A stretch of DNA of 38,158 nt from Rubrivivax sp. GTDB taxonomy: Bacteria; Pseudomonadota; Gammaproteobacteria; Burkholderiales; Burkholderiaceae_C. Both the position numbers and the translations under genes were made by a program. The notes beneath the pieces were generated by a model, which searched no databases, was not told the DNA's origin, and saw only the letters and a list, made by a program, of their open reading frames with translations. The stretch lies in NCBI GenBank assembly GCA_016790435.1, contig JAEUPE010000003.1, positions 1 through 38,158 on the forward strand. The letters run 5' to 3'. Shown here one piece after another: positions 27,333-35,635 of the stretch. Every line of letters starts with the position of its first letter. The first letter of the stretch is position 1.

Positions 27333-27561
27333 ATGGGCAGGCTGGGTGAAGCCGCTGGCGTGGAGCGTTTCGAGTTCGAGCACCGGGTGGTCATGCCAAC
27401 GCTCCCGCAGGGCCGCCGCGGGGTGAAGGTGGCCTTCGACGGCGAAGTGACGTGCGCCGCTCGACTTCCGCGTGCTGGCCGAGCCCCTGTTCCTGCCGGG
27501 GCCGCTGCGCAGTTCTGCCGTAGTCGACGCCGGATCCCGGTCCGAGGGGGCTGGCGCATGA
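27333..27561 (+). pseudogene. possible C-terminal remnant of a diacylglycerol/lipid kinase
   Basis: Two frames join at about 27458. The first gives RFEFEHRVVM then GVKVAFDGEVT, and the second gives LDFRVLAEPLFLPGPLR and stops at 27559-27561, overlapping the metallophosphoesterase ATG (ATGA). The pattern VKVAFDGEVT-LDFRVL is the final beta sandwich of YegS/DAGK-type lipid kinases, which often precede metallophosphoesterase genes. Everything N-terminal is absent and a frameshift splits the rest. The call rests on short motifs only. Between 27066 and 27332 I see nothing else convincing beyond the zf-TFIIB-like tail. Confidence 0.35.
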
Positions 27562-28355
27562 GCATCCTGCTGCAGATCTCAGACCCGCACTTCGGCACCG
27601 AGCAGGCGCCCGGCGTCGAAGCACTGGCCCAGTTCGCCCGCCAACATCGGCCCGACGTGCTCGTGTTGTCAGGGGACATCACGCAGCGCGCACGCCCGTG
27701 CCAGTTCCGGGCGGCACGCGCGTTCGTAGACCGCCTCGGGGCTTCCGTGCTGGCCGTTCCAGGCAACCACGACGTTCCGCTGTTCGACCTGTGGACGCGC
27801 CTGCGCCGCCCCTATGCGCGGTACATCGCCGCGTTCGGCGCGGCTCTCGAACCCGTGCACCACTCGCCCGACCTCATGGTGGTGTGTGTCAACACCAAGC
27901 GGCCCCGGCGACACAAGCATGGCGAGATCTCCGCGCTGCAGGTCGACCGTGTGGCCCGACTTCTGGAGCGCGCAGAGTCCGCGCAGCTGCGCGTGGTGGT
28001 GGTGCACCAGCCCGTGGCCGTGACCCGCGCGGAAGACGTGTCCAACCGCCTGCGCGGGCATGCGGCCGCGCTCGACCTCTGGGCGGCCGCTGGTGCCGAC
28101 CTCGTCATGGGCGGGCACATCCACTTCCCTTACGTCATGCCGCTGCAAGGCCTGGCGCGTCCGCTGTGGGTCGTGCAAGCGGGCACGGCCTCCTCGTCAC
28201 GGGTGCGCGAAGGCGTGCCCAACTCGGTGAACCTGCTGCGCTGGGGCGCGCATGCGGCGCCAGGGTGCTGCAGGATCGAGCAGTGGGACTACTCGGCCGA
28301 CGACCGGGCCTTCTTGCTCGCCAGGGTCAGCGAGGTCCGGCCGGCCAGGGCATGA
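27558..28355 (+). CDS. calcineurin-like metallophosphoesterase
   Basis: A 265-residue dinuclear-metal phosphoesterase of the Icc/CpdA-like group. All five metallophosphoesterase blocks are present in order: ISDPHFG (Asp, His), LVLSGDIT (Asp), VPGNHDVP (Asn, His, Asp), VVVHQPVA (His), and MGGHIHFPY (GHxH). The ATG at 27558 follows GAGGGGG and overlaps the end of the decayed lipid-kinase frame, which suggests the two genes were once an operon. It is intact, cytoplasmic (no signal) and of normal length. The substrate may be cyclic nucleotides or a phospholipid intermediate, but the sequence does not decide. It is the only intact gene in the scar zone 26373-29095. Confidence 0.9.
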   Translation: MSILLQISDPHFGTEQAPGVEALAQFARQHRPDVLVLSGDITQRARPCQFRAARAFVDRLGASVLAVPGNHDVPLFDLWTRLRRPYARYIAAFGAALEPVHHSPDLMVVCVNTKRPRRHKHGEISALQVDRVARLLERAESAQLRVVVVHQPVAVTRAEDVSNRLRGHAAALDLWAAAGADLVMGGHIHFPYVMPLQGLARPLWVVQAGTASSSRVREGVPNSVNLLRWGAHAAPGCCRIEQWDYSADDRAFLLARVSEVRPARA

Positions 28356-28490
28356 GTGCAGCGTCACGACCTGCACACCATCTTCCGGCGAGTTCGCATT
28401 TTCCTGAGTTGAAGTCTCGAACGAGCCGCTTCTTCCGAAGTGGTGTCGGATGCACATTCCAGCGTATCGACACTCTCCGACCAACCAGCC

Positions 28491-28667
28491 ATGAAACTCT
28501 CGTTACGTTCCGCGTCCCTCGTGCTTGCCCGGCTCGGGCAGAGCCTGCAGTCGTCGCAGGAGTCGCTCAAGCGGCGGGTGCCGCAGCAGGCGCCGGTGCT
28601 CGTGCCCATCCCGATTAGGGCAGACCGCCGCACACGCGGGCCGGTGAGCCGGCATCCATACCCTTGA
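28491..28667 (+). CDS. hypothetical 58-residue ORF
   Basis: The only notable frame in the 371-base gap between the metallophosphoesterase and the TerB-like fragment. The product starts MKLSLRSASLVLARLGQSLQ and is basic with a short amphipathic helix and no signal peptide. No convincing ribosome binding site is present (CCGACCAACCAGCC precedes the ATG). It could be a chance ORF or the start of a truncated gene. I do not recognise it, and the rest of the gap (28356-28490, 28668-28726) shows nothing. Confidence 0.25.
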   Translation: MKLSLRSASLVLARLGQSLQSSQESLKRRVPQQAPVLVPIPIRADRRTRGPVSRHPYP

Positions 28668-28726
28668 TGCTGAGCCCCGCACCCCTATTCTTCACCCCGA
28701 CAGACTGACCTCATAGGACATCCATC

Positions 28727-28894
28727 GTGCGCAGCTACCCCCGCAACAGCCCAGAAGCCGCCGCGCGCATCGTCGCGTTGGTGCTCATCTCCGACGGTCA
28801 TGTATGCAGTTCCGAGTTTGACATCCTCAAGCAGTTGGGCGCTGAGCGCGAACTCGGTCTGGAGCCCCATCTCCTGCCGCACATCGTTCACACA
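28727..28894 (+). pseudogene. N-terminal fragment of a TerB-like protein
   Basis: Starting at GTG 28727 with AGGA nine bases upstream, the frame reads MRSYPRNSPEAAARIVALV, LISDGHVCSSEFDILKQLGA and ERELGLEPHLLPHIVHT, resembling the first 56 residues of TerB-family (tellurite resistance-like) proteins of Burkholderiales. After 28894 the similarity stops and a different coding fragment continues in another frame, so the gene is truncated by a fusion or deletion. The family label is from memory of the N-terminal pattern and is moderate at best. The promoter and start look intact, so a short chimaeric peptide could still be made. Confidence 0.45.
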
Positions 28895-28980
28895 CCGCAC
28901 TGCGCGAGCGCTACTACGACAACTACTCGATGGAGATGTACCTCGGCGACGTCGCCGTGCTGCGCCCCGAAAAGTTCTGA
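28893..28980 (+). pseudogene. C-terminal fragment of an unrecognised protein
   Basis: In a frame different from the TerB-like fragment, TALRERYYDNYSMEMYLGDV then AVLRPEKF reaches a TGA at 28978. The codon usage matches local coding sequence and the fragment looks like a real protein end, but I do not recognise the family. It begins exactly where the TerB-like similarity is lost, marking a deletion joint. Confidence 0.3.
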
Positions 28981-29005
28981 CCCTGGCAACAACCAACGAA
29001 AGCAC

Positions 29006-29092
29006 ATGGTGCAAATCGCCACCAAAGGCCGTCGGGCCGTGACCGCCATGCTGGACCTAGCTATCCTTTGCGGCAAGCGTGAAGGGGCAGCT
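29006..29092 (+). pseudogene. N-terminal fragment of an Rrf2/IscR-family regulator
   Basis: From ATG 29006 the frame reads MVQIATKGRRAVTAMLDLAI then LCGKREG, matching the first helix-turn-helix residues of Rrf2-family regulators (usual pattern KGRYAVTAMLDLA). Similarity ends at about 29092, only 60 bases from the end of the cueR gene on the other strand. The cysteine-bearing sensor half is gone, so this is a non-functional stub cut by the junction with the copper module. Confidence 0.6.
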
Positions 29093-29154
29093 GGGTCAGC
29101 GCCACCGCGGCGGATCTCGTTCCCCGCGACCTGGTCGCGCCGAGACTCCGGCCC

Positions 29155-29574
29155 TCAGTCTGCCAGTTCGTCCAGGATCGGGCAGTCGGGGCGGTGGTCG
29201 CCGTGGCAGCACTCGACCAATCGTTCGAGCGTGCGCTTCATCGCTTCCATCGCCCGGATGCGTCGCTGCAGGTCCGCGACATGACCCTCGGCGATGCGCT
29301 TCACGGCGCTGCTGGCGCGCCGCCGGTTCTGCCACAACTTCAACAACTCCGCGATCTCGGCCATGCCGAAGCCGAGCGCGCGCGCTCGTCGCACGAATCG
29401 TAGCGTGTGCACGTCCGCATCCGCGTATTGCCGGTAGCCCGCATCGGTTCGCGCGACACGCGGCAGCAGCCCCAGCGACTCGTAATGCCGGATCATCTTG
29501 GCCGAGACGCCGGAACGCAGCGCGGCCTGCCCGATGTTCATGCGTTCGTCGGCCGGCTCGATGCGCGCACTCAT
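29155..29574 (-). CDS. cueR: Cu(I)-responsive MerR-family regulator
   Basis: A 139-residue copper sensor of the CueR/HmrR group. The winged helix spans residues 12-80 ([27 protein letters not shown]), a dimerisation helix follows, and the C-terminal metal loop [12 protein letters not shown] has the two Cys (123 and 131) spaced as in CueR. The ATG at 29574 overlaps the copA stop by four bases (ATGA), so cueR is translated as the second gene of the copA operon. An ATG at 29541 would trim eleven residues and also gives a complete domain. Its targets are most likely the two CueR-type operators at 32013-32043 and 32095-32125. Confidence 0.92.
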   Translation of the reverse strand: MSARIEPADERMNIGQAALRSGVSAKMIRHYESLGLLPRVARTDAGYRQYADADVHTLRFVRRARALGFGMAEIAELLKLWQNRRRASSAVKRIAEGHVADLQRRIRAMEAMKRTLERLVECCHGDHRPDCPILDELAD

Positions 29575-31979
29575 GATTTGCCCTTCCAGCGCCGCAGCAG
29601 CAGCGCATTGCCGACCACGCTCAAGCTGCTCAACGCCATCGCCGCGCTCGCGATCACCGGGTTGAGCAGGCCGAAGGCGGCCAGCGGGATGCCGACGATG
29701 TTGTAGATGAAGGCCCAGAACAGGTTCTGGCGAATCTTGGCGTAGGTCCGGCGCGAAATATCGATCGCATCGGCCACCAGCGACGGATCGCCGCGCATCA
29801 GCGTCACGCCCGAGGCGTGCATCGCCACGTCGGTGCCGGTGGACATGGCGATGCCGACGTCGGCAGCGGCCAGCGCGGGCGCGTCGTTGATGCCGTCGCC
29901 GACCATCGCCACCACCATCTTGCGGCGGCGCAACTCCGCGACGATATCGGCCTTGTGCTGCGGCAACACCTCGGCGCGCACCTCGTCGATGCCCAGTTGC
30001 CTGGCCGCCATCGCGGCACTGCCGGCGTTGTCGCCGGTGACGAGGATCGTCTTCACACCGAGCGCCTGCAGGTCGGCGACCGCCTGGCGCGCCGTGGGCT
30101 TGAGCGTGTCGCCAAAGGCAAGCAGGCCGAGCAGGCCGGGCGCGGCACTCACGTCGGCCACCCACGATACGGTGCGGCCCTCGGCCTCGAGCCGTCGCGC
30201 ATCCGTCTCGAGCGCATCCAGCGCGACGCCGAGTTCGCGCATGTAGCGCGTGCTGCCCAGACGCAACTCGCGGCCCTCGACGCGCGCAGACATGCCCTTG
30301 CCGGCCACCGCCTTGAGTTCGCCGGCTGCCGGGATCGGGATCTGTCGGGCCTGCGCCGCTGTCAGCACGGCCTTGGCCAGGGGATGCTCGCTGCCCTGCT
30401 GCAGTGCCGCGGCGGCGCGCAGCAGCGAGACCTCGTCGCCGGCGGCGGGAATGGCTGCCACCAGCTCGGGGCGTCCTTGCGTCAACGTGCCTGTCTTGTC
30501 GAACACCACCGCCCGAACCGAATGCGCGACTTCGAGTGCTTCCGCATCCTTGATGAGGATGCCATGCTGGGCTGCCACGCCGGTGCCGGCCATGATCGCC
30601 GTGGGCGTGGCTAAGCCGAGGGCGCAGGGGCACGCGATCACGAGCACCGCCACGGCATTGAGGATGCCCTGGTGCCAATCGCCAACCAGCAGGCCCCAGC
30701 CGAGCAGCGTCAGCAGCGCAAGCCCGAGCACCACCGGCACGAAGACGGCACTGACGCGGTCGACCAGGCGCTGGATCGGCGCCTTCTTGGCCTGCGCCGA
30801 CTCGACCAGGCGAACGATGCGGGCCAGCACCGACTCGGCACCCACCGCGGTGGTGCGTACACGCAGCAGACCCTCGCCGTTGACGGACCCGCCCGTCACA
30901 GGGTCGCCGGCGCGGCGCGACACGGGCAGGCTCTCGCCGGTGATCATCGACTCGTCCAGGTGCGATTCGCCGTCGATCACCGCGCCGTCCACCGGCACGC
31001 GCTCGCCGGGCCGCACGACGACGACGTCACCGATGCGGACCTGCGCGATCGGCGCCTCGGTGACGGCGTCGCCCTGCGCAATGCGCGCGGTCTCCGGGCG
31101 CAACGCGTTGAGGGCCCGGATCGCCTCGGTGGTCTGGTGCTTGGCGCGCGCCTCCAGCCACTTGCCGAGCAGCACCAGCGTGATGATGGCTGCGGAAGCC
31201 TCGAAGTACAGGTGCGGCATGCCCTGCCCGCCGGTGCGCAGGAGTTCGAACACGCTCAGGCCGTAGGCGGCCGATGTGCCCAGCGCGACCAGCAGGTCCA
31301 TGTTGCCGGTCCCGGCACGCACGGCCTTGAACCCTGCGACGTAGAAGCGCGCGCCGAGCCAGAACTGGACGAGGCCGGCCAGAACGAGTTGCACCCAGCC
31401 GTTGAGCATCCAGTGCGCGCCGAACAGCGTGCCCACCATCGGGACGAGCATGGGCAATGTGAGGGCCGCGGCCAGCGCGATGGGCCACCAGGACGCGCGC
31501 GCCGTGTCGGCGGGCCGCGAGTCCTTGGTCGCTGACAGACGAGCGGTGTACCCCGCCTTCGCAATCGCGGCTGCCAGGTCTTCCGGCGCCGCCGTGCCAG
31601 CGATGAAACGCACCTGCGCGCGCTCCGTGGCGAGGTTGACATCGGCCGCGAGCACGCCAGGCACCTTCAGCAGCGCCTTCTCGACGCGGCCCCCGCAGGA
31701 GGCGCAGGTCATGCCTTCGACACCCAGCTGGGTCGTTGTCTCCCCAACCTCGTAGCCGGCCTTGTTCACCGCGTCGCGCACGCTCGGTGCCAGTGGCGTG
31801 CCGGCAAATGCCGGCCCCGGCACGATGCGGGCCGACTCGGTGGCCAGATTGACCGATGCATCGACGATGCCGGGAATGGACCGCAGCGCACGCTCGACGC
31901 GGCCCACGCAGGAGGCGCAGGTCATGCCGAGCACCGGAAAAGTCAAGGTTGCGAAAGGGGAGTGTACGGTCGCGCTCAT
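29571..31979 (-). CDS. copA: Cu(I)-exporting P1B-type ATPase
   Basis: Cytoplasmic-membrane copper exporter, 802 residues. Two heavy-metal-associated domains come first ([10 protein letters not shown] near residue 19 and [10 protein letters not shown] near 88), then the eight-helix ATPase core. The core has TGESLPVS in the actuator, the CPC motif in [13 protein letters not shown], phosphorylation site [26 protein letters not shown], and the MSS-like end ([17 protein letters not shown]) that marks the copper class. It is the first gene of copA-cueR and is transcribed from the minus-strand CueR-type promoter 34 bases upstream of the ATG. Length and all motifs are intact. Confidence 0.95.
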   Translation of the reverse strand: MSATVHSPFATLTFPVLGMTCASCVGRVERALRSIPGIVDASVNLATESARIVPGPAFAGTPLAPSVRDAVNKAGYEVGETTTQLGVEGMTCASCGGRVEKALLKVPGVLAADVNLATERAQVRFIAGTAAPEDLAAAIAKAGYTARLSATKDSRPADTARASWWPIALAAALTLPMLVPMVGTLFGAHWMLNGWVQLVLAGLVQFWLGARFYVAGFKAVRAGTGNMDLLVALGTSAAYGLSVFELLRTGGQGMPHLYFEASAAIITLVLLGKWLEARAKHQTTEAIRALNALRPETARIAQGDAVTEAPIAQVRIGDVVVVRPGERVPVDGAVIDGESHLDESMITGESLPVSRRAGDPVTGGSVNGEGLLRVRTTAVGAESVLARIVRLVESAQAKKAPIQRLVDRVSAVFVPVVLGLALLTLLGWGLLVGDWHQGILNAVAVLVIACPCALGLATPTAIMAGTGVAAQHGILIKDAEALEVAHSVRAVVFDKTGTLTQGRPELVAAIPAAGDEVSLLRAAAALQQGSEHPLAKAVLTAAQARQIPIPAAGELKAVAGKGMSARVEGRELRLGSTRYMRELGVALDALETDARRLEAEGRTVSWVADVSAAPGLLGLLAFGDTLKPTARQAVADLQALGVKTILVTGDNAGSAAMAARQLGIDEVRAEVLPQHKADIVAELRRRKMVVAMVGDGINDAPALAAADVGIAMSTGTDVAMHASGVTLMRGDPSLVADAIDISRRTYAKIRQNLFWAFIYNIVGIPLAAFGLLNPVIASAAMALSSLSVVGNALLLRRWKGKS

Positions 31980-32012
31980 GATCGATCGTCTTTCCGGCAG
32001 GTTGTTGCGGCC

Positions 32013-32043
32013 AGTTTGAAGCTTCCCACTATGGAAAGGTCAA
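32013..32043 (-). promoter_or_regulatory. CueR-type promoter-operator for copA
   Basis: On the minus strand TTGACC (32043-32038) and CAAACT (32018-32013) are separated by 19 bases, the over-long spacer of MerR-family activation. The spacer carries the imperfect dyad ACCTTTCC-N5-GGGAAGCT typical of CueR sites. Transcription would begin near 32006, about 27 bases before copA. Confidence 0.85.
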
Positions 32044-32094
32044 GTCAGCGGGCGGCAAAGCCCCTGAGGCGACTCGACAATCTGCGGTCCGCGC

Positions 32095-32125
32095 TTGACC
32101 TTCACCCCATGGGAAGCTTGACAGT
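32095..32125 (+). promoter_or_regulatory. CueR-type promoter-operator for copZ
   Basis: TTGACC (32095-32100) and GACAGT (32120-32125) are separated by 19 bases containing TTCACCCCATGGGAAGCTT, which shares ACCTTC and GGGAAGCTT with the copA site in the opposite orientation. It lies 52 bases from the copA site and 26 bases before the copZ ATG, so each divergent gene has its own CueR operator. Confidence 0.8.
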
Positions 32126-32151
32126 GCAGCCTTGCTCACCGGAGAAACCCC

Positions 32152-32352
32152 ATGATCGAATGGACCATCCCCACCATGACCTGCGGCCACTGCGTTGGCG
32201 TCGTCACCAGGACGGTGCGAGCCGCCGATCCGAATGCCGAGGTGCAGATCGACCTGGCGTCGCACACCGTCCGCGTGGACACCGGCGAGGATCCGGCGCT
32301 GATCGCCAAGGCGCTGGCGGCGGCGGGCTACACGCCTCAGGCAAGGCCCTGA
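32152..32352 (+). CDS. copZ: CopZ-type copper chaperone
   Basis: A 66-residue single heavy-metal-associated domain. Metal ligands are in TMTCGHCVGVVTRTV, and the rest follows the beta-alpha-beta-beta-alpha-beta plan (EVQIDLASHTVRVDT, ALAAAGYTPQ). It is a cytoplasmic Cu(I) carrier that would hand copper to the CopA N-terminal domains. The internal Cys-Gly-His-Cys contains His between the cysteines, a common variant in Burkholderiales CopZ-like proteins. A GGAGAAACC segment precedes the ATG. It is transcribed away from copA from its own CueR-type promoter. Confidence 0.92.
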   Translation: MIEWTIPTMTCGHCVGVVTRTVRAADPNAEVQIDLASHTVRVDTGEDPALIAKALAAAGYTPQARP

Positions 32353-32446
32353 CGTCGATCGAGGAGCTTCTCTGACGCGGGCCCTGCGCAGGAAGACGCA
32401 GCCTGACCGTGCCGCCGACCTCGTGGCACCCAAGGCACGAAGCGCC

Positions 32447-33250
32447 ATGGCGGCGTCGGCTGGCAGTGCATGGCGTGGCCACGTATTCCTGGGCCTGGGT
32501 TTTGCGATCTATGACGGCCCCGTGGCCGCCACCCATGCACATGCTCACCACGCAGCGCAGGTCGTGCTTTGCGAAGGCGCGGAGCTGATCCTCGAGTCCG
32601 GCGCTCGACGGGCAGCCGCTCGAGGTTTCGTTGTGCCACCGGATCGCACCCATGCCATCGCCCAGGGGTGCGCTTGGGCGACGATCATCTACGTCGAGCC
32701 GGAGTCCGATCTTGGGCATCGTCTGGCAACCGGTGGCAGCGACAGCGTTGCCGGCGACGACCCGGCATCCTGGGCGCGCGCCGCCGAAGGACTCGACGAC
32801 CTGCGCTGCGGCCCGATTCGCACCTGGGACGCTGCACGCACGCTCGTCGACCAGTTGCGCTCGCACCTCCTGGGGCCAGTTCCCGTACAGCGGTCAGTTC
32901 CACCGCCGATCAGCGCCTTGCTTCAACTCCTGCCCGGTGCGCTCGATGCGCCGATTCGCCTGCAAGCCCTGGCCGCCCGGGTCGGACTGTCCGAAAGCCG
33001 TTTGGGCCACCTGGTCAGTGAGCATTTGGGTCTCTCGTTCCGGCGCCTCGTGCTGTGGTTGCGGTTGCGGGCGGCCACCGATGCGCTCGCCCGCGCCTGC
33101 ACCGTCACCGACGCCGCGCACGCCGCGGGGTTTGCCGATGCCGCCCACCTGACGCGCGCCTTCCGGCGCATGCTGGGTGTGGCACCGGGCGCCATATCGC
33201 GCAGCGTGACCTGGCACGCTGCGCAGCCGCATCGGGATCCGCTGCCATAG
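32447..33250 (+). CDS. AraC-family regulator with His-rich cupin N-terminus
   Basis: A 267-residue regulator. The N-terminal cupin-like domain has HAHAHHAAQVVLCEGAE (five His in eight residues) and VVPPDRTHAI, which may bind a metal or small ligand. The C-terminal double helix-turn-helix is LQALAARVGLSESRLGHLVSEHLG and TVTDAAHAAGFADAAHLTRAFRRMLGVAP, which is diagnostic of AraC. Start ATG 32447 has ACGAAG upstream; a GTG at 32423 is an in-frame alternative. It ends 35 bases before the molybdopterin oxidoreductase gene in the same direction, so it probably regulates that enzyme and is cotranscribed with it. It follows copZ by 94 bases. Confidence 0.85.
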   Translation: MAASAGSAWRGHVFLGLGFAIYDGPVAATHAHAHHAAQVVLCEGAELILESGARRAAARGFVVPPDRTHAIAQGCAWATIIYVEPESDLGHRLATGGSDSVAGDDPASWARAAEGLDDLRCGPIRTWDAARTLVDQLRSHLLGPVPVQRSVPPPISALLQLLPGALDAPIRLQALAARVGLSESRLGHLVSEHLGLSFRRLVLWLRLRAATDALARACTVTDAAHAAGFADAAHLTRAFRRMLGVAPGAISRSVTWHAAQPHRDPLP

Positions 33251-33285
33251 CCGGTTTGTTCAAGCGCGGCGCTGGCATTCGAGCG

Positions 33286-35478
33286 ATGCTGCGCGACATG
33301 TCCTCTCCATCTTCCGCCGCCTCGAGCCGCTTCGCATCCCACATCCCCATCCGAAAGGTCCACACGGTCTGCAAGATCGGAGCCTGCGAGCCTTTCTGCG
33401 GTCTGATCGCCAGTATCGATGGCGCCGGCCGCATGGTCCATGTGGAACCGGATCCCGACCACCCGATCTCGCGCGGCTACGCCTGCATCAAGGGCCTGCA
33501 GATCCCGGCGATCCAGAACGACCCGGATCGGCTCATCCACCCGATGAAGCGCGGGGCCGCCGGACTCGAGCGCATAGCCTGGGGCGACGCAGTGGCAGAG
33601 ATCGGCACCAAGCTGAGGGAGCTGCGCCAGCGCCATGGGCCGCGCTCGATCGCCACCTACTGGGGCAACGCGGCCGACAGCGTGGCGATCTCTCTGACCA
33701 ACACCTTCTGCCACGCCTTCGGTTCGCCCAATTCGTTCAACGTCCTGTCGCTCGAATACACCGACCGCGGTATGGTCGCCGCCCGGGTGCTCGGTGACGA
33801 GAACCTGATCCTGCAGCCCGACGCCTCTCAGACCCAGTATGCGTTGCTGCTAGGTACCAATCCGGTGGTCACCAACGGCATGGCATTGCTGCAGCGCCGG
33901 CCACGCATCACAGCCGACTTGATGGCCATCCGGCAGCGCGGCGGCAAGGTCGTCGTCGTCGATCCGCGACGCACAGAGACCGCACGTATCGCCGACAAGC
34001 ATCTCGCGATCCGCCCGGGGACGGACTTGTTCTTCCTGCTTGCGCTGCTCAAGCGCATTCGCGCTTCAGGCAGGTTCGACAAGGCGTTTCTCGACCGCTG
34101 CGCCACGGGTCTCGCCGACTGGGAGGAGTTGCTCGACGAAGTGGAGCTCGAAGGGCTGAGCAGCACTTGCGGCCTTCCCTTGGTCGATATCCTCGAAGTG
34201 GCCGACGGATTCGCCGCGGCGCCCTCGGCCTTCGCGACAACGCGTGTCGGTGTGCAGACCAGCCACAACACCGTGCTGACCGAGTGGGCGGTGATGACGC
34301 TGAACGCCGTCACCGGCAATATCGATCGGCCCGGCGGCATGTTCTTCAACCCAGGCGCGATCGATGTCCCCGCATTGATCCGCAAGTTCACGCGCCGGGC
34401 GGTGAGGGGCCCTTCGCGCATCGGTGGCTGGCCGCAGATCTTCGGCGGCCCCCCGTCATCCACGTTCGCCGACGATGTACTGTCGAATGACCCGGACCGC
34501 ATCCGGGCGCTGGTCGTCGTGGCCGGTAACCCAGTCATCTCGTTCCCGAATACGCGCCGCGTCGAGGAAGCGCTGCGTCGGCTCGATCTGCTGGTCTGCG
34601 TGGACATCTACCCCTCGGACACCTCGGCCTTCGCGCACTACGCGCTGCCGGCCTGCACGGCGTTCGAGAAGGGCGGCCTGCACTTCTTGACCTCCAACTT
34701 CGAGCCGCGACCCTTCGTCGAGTGGCGCCGCCAGGTCGTCGAGCCGCGAGGCGAAGCGCGCTCCGAATGGACCATCTTCAAGGCGCTCTCGCGAAGCGCC
34801 GGCGTTCCGTTCCTGAATGACCCACTGCTGGACGGTCTGGATCGCCTGCTGGACCGCATCGGCCTCGGCATCACAGAGGACATGCTGTATCGCTACGTCT
34901 TGGGGTGTCGGGCCAGTTTCGGGCGGCTGCGCCGGCTGCCGCACGGCCTGTCGACCGGCTTGCTCGAATGGGGCCGCTTCCTGCGTGTCGGGTTGCGGAC
35001 TCCCGACGGGCGCCTTCAAGTGGCGCCCAAGGACTTCGTAGCGGCGCTTCGTGAGGCCATGCGAGACCCGCCCGCTCCCAGCGAGCGATTCCCGCTGCTG
35101 ATGATCTCGGGCGCGCGGCGCGCGGCGTCGTTCAACTCATGGACGCATAACATCCCGGCCCTGGCAGACAAACTACGAGGCAACTCCGCAACGCTGTCGG
35201 CGCTCGACGCGAGCTGGCTCGGCATCGCGGACGGACAGGTGGTCGAGATTTCGACCTCAACCGGCACGATCGACATCAAGGCGCATGTCTGCGACGACAT
35301 CCGTCCGGGTGTAGTGGCGGTGCACCAGTTCTGGGGGCACGTGTACGGCAGCGCGATGAAAACCGCTGCAGCGGCACCCGGGACCAATGTCAACCATCTG
35401 CACGACGACCGTGCCCTCGACCGGCTGTGCGGCATGCCGGTGTTCAACGGCGTTCCCTGCACCGTTCGTCCCAAATAG
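33286..35478 (+). CDS. molybdopterin (bis-MGD) oxidoreductase, orphan catalytic subunit
   Basis: A 730-residue member of the DMSO reductase/formate dehydrogenase superfamily. The N-terminal iron-sulfur motif is CKIGACEPFCGL with the fourth Cys in GYACIKG, spacing close to CxxxxCxxxC-x(25-35)-C. MGD-binding blocks follow (YWGNAADSVA, VVVDPRRTETARIADKHLAIRPGTD, GNIDRPGGMFF), and the C-terminal domain has LLMISGARRAASFNSW and an aspartate-decarboxylase-like fold. There is no Tat leader and no electron-transfer subunit next to it, so it may work as a cytoplasmic enzyme with an unknown partner. The ATG at 33286 has GAG upstream, and 33298 is the alternative. Substrate unknown. It is preceded by its probable AraC regulator. 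Confidence 0.88.
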   Translation: MLRDMSSPSSAASSRFASHIPIRKVHTVCKIGACEPFCGLIASIDGAGRMVHVEPDPDHPISRGYACIKGLQIPAIQNDPDRLIHPMKRGAAGLERIAWGDAVAEIGTKLRELRQRHGPRSIATYWGNAADSVAISLTNTFCHAFGSPNSFNVLSLEYTDRGMVAARVLGDENLILQPDASQTQYALLLGTNPVVTNGMALLQRRPRITADLMAIRQRGGKVVVVDPRRTETARIADKHLAIRPGTDLFFLLALLKRIRASGRFDKAFLDRCATGLADWEELLDEVELEGLSSTCGLPLVDILEVADGFAAAPSAFATTRVGVQTSHNTVLTEWAVMTLNAVTGNIDRPGGMFFNPGAIDVPALIRKFTRRAVRGPSRIGGWPQIFGGPPSSTFADDVLSNDPDRIRALVVVAGNPVISFPNTRRVEEALRRLDLLVCVDIYPSDTSAFAHYALPACTAFEKGGLHFLTSNFEPRPFVEWRRQVVEPRGEARSEWTIFKALSRSAGVPFLNDPLLDGLDRLLDRIGLGITEDMLYRYVLGCRASFGRLRRLPHGLSTGLLEWGRFLRVGLRTPDGRLQVAPKDFVAALREAMRDPPAPSERFPLLMISGARRAASFNSWTHNIPALADKLRGNSATLSALDASWLGIADGQVVEISTSTGTIDIKAHVCDDIRPGVVAVHQFWGHVYGSAMKTAAAAPGTNVNHLHDDRALDRLCGMPVFNGVPCTVRPK

Positions 35479-35550
35479 AGCGCCTGTGCCCTTGGCGCGG
35501 GTCTCTGCCACTCCGCCACATGCAGTGCATAAGCAGCGGTGCCGTCCAAT

Positions 35551-35566
35551 ATGACGGAAGTGTCAT
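35551..35566 (+). promoter_or_regulatory. CusR/CopR-like box upstream of the repeat protein
   Basis: ATGAC-N6-GTCAT forms a perfect 5-base inverted repeat with the geometry of the CusR/CopR copper-response box of Enterobacteria and Burkholderiales. It lies 70 bases before the ATG of the repeat protein. No CusR/CopR-type regulator gene is encoded in the window, so it would be bound by a regulator elsewhere. Confidence 0.55.
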
Positions 35567-35635
35567 CGAACGGTCAGGCTGCTGACGGTGCTCCGGCTCT
35601 AGCGTTGTCGCAGTCCAACGCAATGGAGCTTTGCA

